Shown here piece by piece: positions 1-5,145 of a stretch of 5,906 nucleotides of DNA. Within the stretch, counting starts at the first letter, position 1; each line of letters starts with the position of its first letter. Origin of the DNA: Paracoccaceae bacterium (GTDB lineage: Bacteria > Pseudomonadota > Alphaproteobacteria > Rhodobacterales > Rhodobacteraceae); contig SKWJ01000341.1 of assembly GCA_007128995.1 (NCBI GenBank), positions 1 through 5,906 of the forward strand, read 5' to 3'. The position numbers were made by a program, and so were the translations under genes. The notes below the pieces were generated by a model. It was given only the letters and a program-made list of their open reading frames with translations. It did no database searches and was not told the DNA's origin.

Positions 1-184
1 CACCAAGTTTCACAAATTCCGGATGCGGGATTTGCAGGTGAATAGAACCCGCATTCGTGCCCGAAGCCTGGGTGTTCAGGTCCCCGGCTTCCAGCAAGGT
101 CACCTCGGCACCTTCTCGCGCCAGAAACCATGCGATCGCGGTCCCCGTCAGGCCGCCCCCGATCACGACAATATCCGTTTTCAT
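1..184 (-). CDS. DAO-family FAD-dependent oxidoreductase, N-terminal part (runs off the left edge)
   Basis: Reading leftwards from the ATG at 184-182, 61 codons are visible before the window ends. The protein opens with a beta strand (residues 3-8) followed by the dinucleotide-binding loop GGGLTG at 9-14, a helix, and the acidic residue that binds ADP-ribose at the end of strand two (LLEAGD, Glu37). The next residues, TQASGTNAGSI, match the flavin-contacting stretch typical of the D-amino-acid oxidase fold (glycine and sarcosine oxidase, HcnC, nopaline/octopine oxidase subunit B, D-hydroxyproline dehydrogenase). A purine-rich AAGGGGG ribosome site lies just upstream. The gene is divergent from the DapA-family gene, 50 bp away. 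FAD binding is well supported. The substrate is unknown because the catalytic half is missing. It may partner with the ferredoxin-FAD fusion at the right end, but that is inference. Confidence 0.9.
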   Translation of the reverse strand, partial: MKTDIVVIGGGLTGTAIAWFLAREGAEVTLLEAGDLNTQASGTNAGSIHLQIPHPEFVKLG

Positions 185-195
185 CAGACCCCCTT

Positions 196-215
196 GCCTG
201 TCGAACATGACAGGC
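196..215. promoter_or_regulatory. Inverted repeat in the divergent gap, possible operator
   Basis: Two perfect 7-base arms, GCCTGTC (196-202) and GACAGGC (209-215), flank a 6-base centre. They sit in the middle of the 50 bp gap between two divergent start codons. A 20 bp dyad in this position is the expected geometry for a dimeric repressor or activator acting on both genes. The gap is too short for two full promoters, so at least one must extend into the opposite gene. No regulator gene is in view, so the binding protein is unknown. Confidence 0.45.
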
Positions 216-234
216 TCAGCAAAAGGAAAAGACC

Positions 235-1170
235 ATGAAGAAGTTCACTGGCAGCTATACTGTGACCATCACTCCCTTCACCGAAGGCGGTCACGAGATT
301 GACTATGCCGCGTGGCGCCGGTTTCTGGATTGGCAGCTTGAGGCCGGTGTGCCGGGCATCATCATTCTTGGAACGACAGGTGAATTCCTGACCATGACCG
401 ATGAGGAGCGCAGTGCGTTTGTCGAGGCTACATTGAAGCATATCGCAGGGCGTATCCCGGTGCTGGTTGGTACCATGGATGCCTATACACCGAATGCCGT
501 GCGTTATTCGCGCGAAGCAGAGGCGCTGGGTGCAGATGGTCTGATGATCATCCCGCCGTATTATTACACCCCGACCGAGGACGAGATCTTCAACTACTAC
601 AAGGCCATCTGCGAAGCAGTGACAGTGCCGATCATGCTCTACAACAATCCATTCACGTCGAATGTCGATATGAGTGCGAAGCTTGTCGGGCGTCTGACCA
701 AGAGTTTCGAGCAGATACGTTATATCAAGGAGGCGAGCCAGCGTATTGAACGGATTCACGCCATCCTTGTCGAAAGTGACGGGCTGATGAATGTCTGGGC
801 GGGCCAGCAAGTGCTTGAGAGCTTCAAGATGGGGGCCAACGGGTATGTCAACCCCTATGGCAATTACATCCCTCGTGCTTCGGTGAAGTTCGTCGACTGG
901 GCCGAGCAGGAACGCTGGGACGATGTCTGGGCCGTGCAGCGCATTATCCAGAAATTTGACGCAATCATCACCGAAGGCCACCCGCTTTATGGGCATCAGT
1001 GCTATTCGAAGGCGCTTGCCGCTGCGGCAGGCTGTCCGGTCGGCGATGTGCGCCCACCGATCACCACCTTCAAGAGCCTTGGACAGGAAGGGAGTGACCG
1101 CGTTGCGCGCATGGTGCCGCTGATGGCGGAACTGGATAAGGTGGTGGCCGAGATAGAGGCGCGGGGCTGA
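235..1170 (+). CDS. DapA/NanA-family class I aldolase or dehydratase/deaminase
   Basis: The 311-residue protein has the length and order of motifs of the dihydrodipicolinate synthase/N-acetylneuraminate lyase superfamily, a (beta/alpha)8 barrel that forms a Schiff base with a 2-oxo acid. Visible are GTTGE (46-50), which binds the carboxylate; the YNNP motif with the general acid/base Tyr136; and the Schiff-base Lys165 in IKEAS (164-168). In true dihydrodipicolinate synthases the Tyr is followed five residues later by an Arg that binds aspartate semialdehyde. Here that position is Thr141 (YNNPFTSNVD), so a role in lysine synthesis is unlikely. Catabolic members of the family act on keto-deoxy sugar acids, 4-hydroxy-2-oxoglutarate or pyrroline-4-hydroxy-2-carboxylate, and one of these classes fits the neighbouring oxidoreductases. 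The start is supported by AAAAGGA (221-227), 7 bases upstream. The exact substrate is not determinable. Confidence 0.96.
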   Translation: MKKFTGSYTVTITPFTEGGHEIDYAAWRRFLDWQLEAGVPGIIILGTTGEFLTMTDEERSAFVEATLKHIAGRIPVLVGTMDAYTPNAVRYSREAEALGADGLMIIPPYYYTPTEDEIFNYYKAICEAVTVPIMLYNNPFTSNVDMSAKLVGRLTKSFEQIRYIKEASQRIERIHAILVESDGLMNVWAGQQVLESFKMGANGYVNPYGNYIPRASVKFVDWAEQERWDDVWAVQRIIQKFDAIITEGHPLYGHQCYSKALAAAAGCPVGDVRPPITTFKSLGQEGSDRVARMVPLMAELDKVVAEIEARG

Positions 1171-1184
1171 CCGAAAGGCCTTTC

Positions 1185-1237
1185 TGCGCGCATGTTGCCG
1201 GGTCGGCGCAAGTGGTGCTCCGATCCGGAAGCGCGCA
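1185..1237. terminator. Long imperfect hairpin between convergent genes, probable shared 3' end structure
   Basis: An inner stem pairs CCGGGTCGG (1198-1206) with CCGATCCGG (1220-1228), nine pairs with one G-U wobble. After one mismatch it continues with GCA (1208-1210) pairing TGC (1216-1218) around a five-base loop. An outer stem pairs TGCGCGC (1185-1191) with GCGCGCA (1231-1237) across an internal loop. It fills the 92 bp between the convergent DapA-family and SDR stop codons, so either transcript could use it. There is no T-run on either side, so it is not a canonical intrinsic terminator. It could act with Rho or protect 3' ends. Confidence 0.45.
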
Positions 1238-1262
1238 TCATTATCGGCATGCGCAAGACCGT

Positions 1263-2030
1263 TCATCTGATATAAGCTGCACCGTTGATATCAATCGTGC
1301 TGCCGGTCAGATGGCGTGCGCGCCCCCGTGCAAGATACACGGCAAGATCGGCAATTTCTTCTGGCGGGACCCATTCGCGCATGGGCAAGCTGGCGGTAAC
1401 GGCCGCAGCGCCACCGGTCGCAGCCGCGTTTTCTTCTGACATCCGCGTGCGCACAACACCGGGTGAGATGACATAGGCCAGAATCCCGCGATCTGCGTAA
1501 TTCCGGGCGACGGTTTTCGTTGCGGCGACAATCCCTGCCTTTGAGGCCGAATACGCGATTGCGGCCGGGCTTGATGTGCCGCGGGTCGTGACCCAACTGC
1601 CGATCCCGATAATTGCGCCGCCGCGCCCCTCGGCCAGCCAGTCGCGCACGGCGTGACGCATCAGCCGCGCAGGCGCATGCAGATTGATCGCGACAGCCTC
1701 TGTCCAGACCCTGTCCCAGTCTGAAAGATCGTCTTCTATGCCACCAGCCTGCCGCATGATCCCTGCATTGTTGACCAGCACATCGACTGGACCGACAGCG
1801 CGCACGGCCGACCAGAACGCATCTACCGCGGCAAGATCAGAGAAATCTGCCTGAATCAGTTTCATGCGAGCTGCGGGCCCATCCGCCAGAGCGGCCACTG
1901 CCCCTGCTCGATCGGCCCCATAATGGGCAATCACAAACGCGCCTGCCTCCAGCATCGCGCGGGCTGTCGCGGCGCCAATCCCTTTCGATGCGCCAGTGAC
2001 AACAACTGTCTTGCCGGTCAGATCCATCAT
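1263..2030 (-). CDS. Classical short-chain dehydrogenase/reductase (SDR), NAD(P)-dependent
   Basis: The 255-residue protein has every landmark of a classical SDR: the cofactor loop TGASKGIG (12-19), NNAG (87-90), Asn116 in VAINLHAP, a catalytic Ser at about 145 (GIGSW), and the YxxxK pair Tyr160/Lys164 (YSASK). SPG at 189-191 follows, as usual. The enzyme would interconvert a secondary alcohol and a ketone with NAD(P)H. Strand two ends in AHYGADR without an obvious Asp, so NAD versus NADP preference is unclear. Ser145 lies 15 residues before the Tyr rather than the more common 13, which implies a small insertion before the active-site helix. The ATG at 2030 overlaps the stop of the upstream ene-reductase (ATGA) and has AAAGG seven bases upstream. 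A longer open frame reaching 2138 would run deep into that gene and is rejected. General labels such as 3-oxoacyl-ACP reductase are family names only. Confidence 0.94.
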   Translation of the reverse strand: MMDLTGKTVVVTGASKGIGAATARAMLEAGAFVIAHYGADRAGAVAALADGPAARMKLIQADFSDLAAVDAFWSAVRAVGPVDVLVNNAGIMRQAGGIEDDLSDWDRVWTEAVAINLHAPARLMRHAVRDWLAEGRGGAIIGIGSWVTTRGTSSPAAIAYSASKAGIVAATKTVARNYADRGILAYVISPGVVRTRMSEENAAATGGAAAVTASLPMREWVPPEEIADLAVYLARGRARHLTGSTIDINGAAYIR

Positions 2031-3133
2031 TTCATCGCCTTTCGTGTCAGGAAGGGTTTGCCGCGCAGCGCCGGGTTGCACCGCGCATAGGGGGCCGGAA
2101 GGGTCAGGTCTTCGCCGAGTTCGGCGGCGGCATGCCATGACCAGCGCGGATTCCAGAGCGCGCCGCGCGCGAGGGCGACCGCATCCGCCTGACCAGTCCG
2201 TAGAATCGTTTCAGCCTGGATTGGTTGCGTGATCTGACCCACGGCCACTGTCGGGAGTCCGGCCTGTGTGCGGATCGCATGCGAAAGATCCACCTGATAA
2301 CCTGCACCGGGCGTTATTTTCTGACGCTGGTCCAGCCCGCCGCTGCTGACATGGATCATGTCACAGCCAAGATCTTTCAATTCGCGCGACAGGATCACCG
2401 ACTCGTCAAGGTTCCAGCCGCCGTCGATCCAGTCTGTGGCCGACAGGCGCAGGATCACAGGCTTCTCTTTCGGAAATTCTGCGCGCACGGCTTCGAAAAC
2501 TTCGAGCACGAAGCGCATGCGGTTTTCCAGGCTGCCACCATAGGCATCCGTGCGCTGGTTGGTCACCGGCGACAGGAATTCATGCAGCAGATAGCCATGA
2601 GCTGCGTGCAATTCGACAAGATCGAAGCCCGCACGCTGCGCGCGGCGCGTGGCCGCGACAAAATCAGCCTTGATCTGCGCTAGCCCGCTGTCATCCAGCG
2701 CGAACGGGTCTGGCCAGCCGGGAAGATAGGGCACATTTGACGGCGCGACTGTTTGCCATGCGCCACTTTCCAGCACGCTGCCCCCGTCCCAGGGCGCTGC
2801 GGTGCTGGCTTTGCGCCCGGCATGGGACAACTGCACCCCCATCAGGCCTGTGCCGACACTTCGGGCAAAGCTGTTGATGCGGGCGAAGGCGGCCTCTGCT
2901 TCGTCACTGTATAAACCGGTGCAGCCCGGTGTGATCCGGCCCTCTGCCGAAACCCCTGTTGCCTCTGCGATGATCAGTCCGAAATTCGCTTGCGCAAACT
3001 GGCCCAGATGAACGAGGTGCCAGTCCTGCGGCACACCCTCTTGCGCCATATACTGGCACATCGGCGCAACGATGACCCGATTGGGAAGTTCCACCTCGCG
3101 CAGGCGCAGCGGCGTGAACAGGAATGCAGGCAT
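2027..3133 (-). CDS. NADH:flavin oxidoreductase, old yellow enzyme family (YqjM/XenA-like)
   Basis: The 368-residue FMN-dependent TIM barrel matches the YqjM/XenA branch of old yellow enzymes, which reduce activated C=C bonds of enones or related compounds with NAD(P)H. Seen in order are PMCQYMA with the flavin-tuning Cys26 and Tyr28 of this branch, HLGQFA, HAGRKAS (104-110), and HAAHGYLLHEFLSP with the substrate-binding pair His176/His179 and Tyr181. NQRTDAYGGSLENR (192-205) and LARGALWNPRW (321-331) complete the FMN site. Length is normal for the branch, and no iron-sulfur C-terminal extension of the 2,4-dienoyl-CoA reductase type is present. A strong GAGGAG site (3144-3139) lies five bases before the ATG. 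It is the first gene of a two-gene operon and is translationally coupled to the SDR. The physiological substrate is unknown. Confidence 0.96.
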   Translation of the reverse strand: MPAFLFTPLRLREVELPNRVIVAPMCQYMAQEGVPQDWHLVHLGQFAQANFGLIIAEATGVSAEGRITPGCTGLYSDEAEAAFARINSFARSVGTGLMGVQLSHAGRKASTAAPWDGGSVLESGAWQTVAPSNVPYLPGWPDPFALDDSGLAQIKADFVAATRRAQRAGFDLVELHAAHGYLLHEFLSPVTNQRTDAYGGSLENRMRFVLEVFEAVRAEFPKEKPVILRLSATDWIDGGWNLDESVILSRELKDLGCDMIHVSSGGLDQRQKITPGAGYQVDLSHAIRTQAGLPTVAVGQITQPIQAETILRTGQADAVALARGALWNPRWSWHAAAELGEDLTLPAPYARCNPALRGKPFLTRKAMK

Positions 3134-3236
3134 GATGTCTCCTCATTATCTGGTTGCTTGGCAGGCTTGGTGCGTTATATTAACTTTTGTTCGCCAATGG
3201 AACAGGGCGAAGCTTCTTATGGGGGGAATTATTCCA
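3134..3236. promoter_or_regulatory. Divergent intergenic promoter region with overlapping -10-like hexamers
   Basis: This is the most AT-rich stretch in the window and separates two divergent operons. For the plus operon, TTGCTT (3154-3159) and TATATT (3176-3181) are spaced 16 bases apart. For the minus operon, TATAAC reads on the opposite strand over 3179-3174, with only a poor -35 match (TTCCAT, 3202-3197). The two -10-like elements overlap, so the polymerases would compete if both are real. The hexamer matches are imperfect, so the individual promoter calls are weak, although a promoter region here is demanded by the gene layout. Confidence 0.4.
3188..3204. promoter_or_regulatory. Small inverted repeat downstream of the putative plus-strand -10, possible operator
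   Basis: TGTTC (3188-3192) and GAACA (3200-3204) form a perfect 5-base dyad around a 7-base centre. If the TATATT at 3176-3181 is used, the dyad starts at about the transcription start of the TIM-barrel operon. It also covers the -35 area of the opposite promoter. That is a natural place for a repressor controlling both operons. Arms this short occur by chance, so confidence is low. Confidence 0.28.
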
Positions 3237-4082
3237 ATGACCGACTTCCGTGTCGCCGCAAGCACCTTTCCGTTTCTTTATACGCATGACGGGCTTGATG
3301 CATTGAAGCACCTTCGCAAGCTTGGCTATGATCAGTTTGAAATGATGATCTTTCCGCCGCATTGCTGGCCGCGCGAACTGTCTGCCGAGAAGCGCCGCGC
3401 TTACAAGTCGTGGATGGAGTCTGAAGGCGCGCAGTTCACCTCATTCTGCTATCCGCTTCTGGATAACAACCCAAACGGTGTTGATGTGCTGATGCGGCAA
3501 TACACTCTTGATCGCTACCGCGAAGCCATTGATCTGGCGGCGGAGTGGGGATGTCCGTATGTTGTCGCCATCCCCGGCCCTGTCAACAGTCTGATCAACC
3601 CCCCCGATGCATGGATGCGTCAGTGGTTTGTCGAGGGGATGCAGGAACTGGTAGAGCATGCTGCGGGAACAAATGTTCGGATATTGCTGGAGAATGTGCC
3701 CTTTACCTTCCTGCCAACCGCTTTGGACATGAAGGAAATCGCCGCCGAGATCGGCCCAGAGGTGGGCGTGAACTTTGACATCTGCAACAGCGTCTTCATC
3801 AAGGAAGATCCGGCCGAGGCCATTCGCATGCTGGGCTCCCTCGTGGAGAATGTGCATATCTCGGATTCCGGCCCGGTTGAATTCAAGCATGAGCGGCTGG
3901 GAACGGGTATCGTGGACCCGGCCTCATCGCTGGCAGCACTGCGCGACATCGGATATACAGGCGCGACCGTGCTGGAGATTATCACAGACGCCAGCGCCGA
4001 AGGGGCCGACCCTGATGGAGACATCCTGTCCAGCCATGACATTCTTGCCCACCATGGTTGGCAAAAGCGCGTGAACGCATAA
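3237..4082 (+). CDS. Sugar phosphate isomerase/epimerase-like TIM barrel (AP endonuclease 2 superfamily)
   Basis: The 281-residue protein has the xylose-isomerase-like TIM-barrel layout of metal-dependent sugar or keto-acid isomerases and epimerases. Candidate metal ligands fall at the ends of successive strands: Glu152 (LLENVPF), Asp181 (NFDICNS), His207 (VHISDS) and Glu247 (VLEII). Another conserved-looking segment is HERLGTGIVD (218-227), matching the H..LG.G.VD motif of this family. The reaction would be proton transfer next to a carbonyl, as in tagatose/psicose epimerases or hydroxypyruvate isomerase. An inosose dehydratase activity is also possible. I start at ATG 3237, ten bases after a GGGGGG run. 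ATG 3219, eight bases after AGGGCGA, would add six residues and cannot be excluded. The still longer open frame back to 3072 would enter the divergent gene and is rejected. It leads a three-gene operon. Confidence 0.92.
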   Translation: MTDFRVAASTFPFLYTHDGLDALKHLRKLGYDQFEMMIFPPHCWPRELSAEKRRAYKSWMESEGAQFTSFCYPLLDNNPNGVDVLMRQYTLDRYREAIDLAAEWGCPYVVAIPGPVNSLINPPDAWMRQWFVEGMQELVEHAAGTNVRILLENVPFTFLPTALDMKEIAAEIGPEVGVNFDICNSVFIKEDPAEAIRMLGSLVENVHISDSGPVEFKHERLGTGIVDPASSLAALRDIGYTGATVLEIITDASAEGADPDGDILSSHDILAHHGWQKRVNA

Positions 4083-4101
4083 CGCCAAGGCCTTATCTCT
4101 T

Positions 4102-5070
4102 ATGTCAGAGCCAAAGATTGTCATTCTGGGCGCGGGGTCTATCGGCGTGGCCTTCGCTGCTGCGTTTTCCGATTGCGGCGCCGATGTCGTGATCGCGGAC
4201 CCGGATCCGGCGCGCCGCTGCACGGTCGCGGAAATGCTGGACGGGCAATATCGGGCGATAGAAACTGCAGGACTTGGGCGCGGCGCAAACGGCGGCGTAA
4301 CTGTCACAGATCAATCGGATGCGGCAGTCGGGCAGGCCGATCTGGTGCTGGAAGCGGGGCCCGAGGATCTGGCGATCAAACGTCAGATCTTTGCGCGCCT
4401 GCTTCAGCATGCGGGGCAGGACACGATCCTGGCGACGGCAAGCAGTGCCATACCGATGTCGCGCATCCTGCCCCAGCCCGAACAGCAGGCGCGGGCGCTG
4501 GTTGCACATCCGGTCAATCCGCCCTCTGTCTTGCGGCTGATAGAACTCGTCCCCGCGCCCGGAACGTCCAAGTCAGTGCTGGAACGCGCGCAGACCTTGT
4601 TTGCGCGCATGGGATTTGCCGCAGTGACGCTGGGGCACGAGATGGAGGGCTTTGTGCTCAATCGTCTGCAAGGGGCGGTGCTGCGCGAAGCGTATCGTCT
4701 GGTCGCCGAAGGGGTGGCTGATGTGGAGGGGGTTGATACGGTCATGCGTCTTGGACTTGGTCCGCGCTGGGCGCTGTCGGGTCCTTTCGAGACAGCAGAG
4801 TTGAACACGCCCGGCGGCATTGGGGCCCATGCCGCGCGTATGGGCCCAGCTTACCGCGCGATGGGACAGGCGCGCGGCGAAACGGACTGCGACTGGCCCG
4901 AGGCGCTTGTTGCCGAAGTGGCGCGTCAGCGCAGGGCAGTTTTGCCGATGAACGATTTGCCCGGTCGCGTGGCATGGCGGGCAGATGCCGTCGCGCGTCT
5001 TGTGGCGACCCGTGACAGTCTGGCCCGGCACGACAATGATCCGCAGCCGAATGCCGATAACCCGGCCTGA
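4102..5070 (+). CDS. 3-hydroxyacyl-CoA dehydrogenase-type NAD enzyme (lambda-crystallin/L-gulonate or carnitine 3-dehydrogenase group)
   Basis: The 322-residue protein begins with a Rossmann fold, IVILGAGSIG (6-15), and Asp33 at the end of strand two (ADPDPAR), indicating NAD. The catalytic signature of the 3-hydroxyacyl-CoA dehydrogenase family is complete: Ser114/Ser115 (ATASSAIP), His136 in AHPVNPP, Glu148 in LIELVP, and Asn187 in GFVLNRLQ. The segment GLGPRWALSGPFET (218-231) resembles the lambda-crystallin/carnitine-dehydrogenase group. Its members are about this long, act alone rather than fused to enoyl-CoA hydratase, and often oxidise non-CoA 3-hydroxy acids such as L-gulonate or L-carnitine. 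It would oxidise a 3-hydroxy acid to the 3-oxo acid. It starts 19 bases after the previous stop, with AAGG eleven bases upstream, and so is probably co-transcribed. Which 3-hydroxy acid it uses is unknown. Confidence 0.94.
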   Translation: MSEPKIVILGAGSIGVAFAAAFSDCGADVVIADPDPARRCTVAEMLDGQYRAIETAGLGRGANGGVTVTDQSDAAVGQADLVLEAGPEDLAIKRQIFARLLQHAGQDTILATASSAIPMSRILPQPEQQARALVAHPVNPPSVLRLIELVPAPGTSKSVLERAQTLFARMGFAAVTLGHEMEGFVLNRLQGAVLREAYRLVAEGVADVEGVDTVMRLGLGPRWALSGPFETAELNTPGGIGAHAARMGPAYRAMGQARGETDCDWPEALVAEVARQRRAVLPMNDLPGRVAWRADAVARLVATRDSLARHDNDPQPNADNPA

Positions 5071-5080
5071 CATCTGCTGG

Positions 5081-5109
5081 CGCGGCCCTATCTCGATCTC
5101 TGGGCCGCG
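5081..5109 (+). other. Perfect 8 bp GC-rich hairpin in the intergenic spacer of the operon
   Basis: CGCGGCCC (5081-5088) and GGGCCGCG (5102-5109) are exact inverted copies around a 13-base loop, 11 bases after the dehydrogenase stop and about 35 bases before the next start. No T-run follows, so it is not an intrinsic terminator. In an mRNA it could stabilise the 3' end of the upstream message or modulate expression of the fusion gene. Chance occurrence in GC-rich DNA is possible. Confidence 0.35.
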
Positions 5110-5145
5110 AATGCAGCCCAGGCCCCAGTTTCCAAGAGGGACATG

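Noticed and set aside
1173..1184. GAAAGGCCTTTC palindrome after the DapA-family stop as an intrinsic terminator
   Set aside because: It is a perfect palindrome, so only about four pairs can form around a loop, and there is no T-run. The larger hairpin next to it is a better 3' structure candidate.
184..1266. A 360-residue open frame on the minus strand across the whole DapA-family gene
   Set aside because: It is antisense to a gene with complete family motifs, has no recognisable domain, and is explained by codon bias in GC-rich DNA.
2031..2138. N-terminal extension of the SDR to an ATG at 2138
   Set aside because: The extra 36 residues are Arg/Pro-rich, lie inside the ene-reductase gene and precede the natural SDR start, which has its own ribosome site and an ATGA overlap.
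3160..3166. GGCAGGC as a second copy of the GACAGGC arm found at 209-215
   Set aside because: There is one mismatch and no matching inverted arm nearby, so a shared operator is not supported.
3209..3216. GAAGCTTC palindrome in the divergent gap
   Set aside because: An 8-base palindrome is expected by chance at this scale and has no flanking symmetry.
3072..3236. N-terminal extension of the TIM-barrel protein to an ATG at 3072
   Set aside because: It would overlap the divergent ene-reductase gene and its ribosome site and translate the promoter region. The family's conserved N-terminus begins near 3237.
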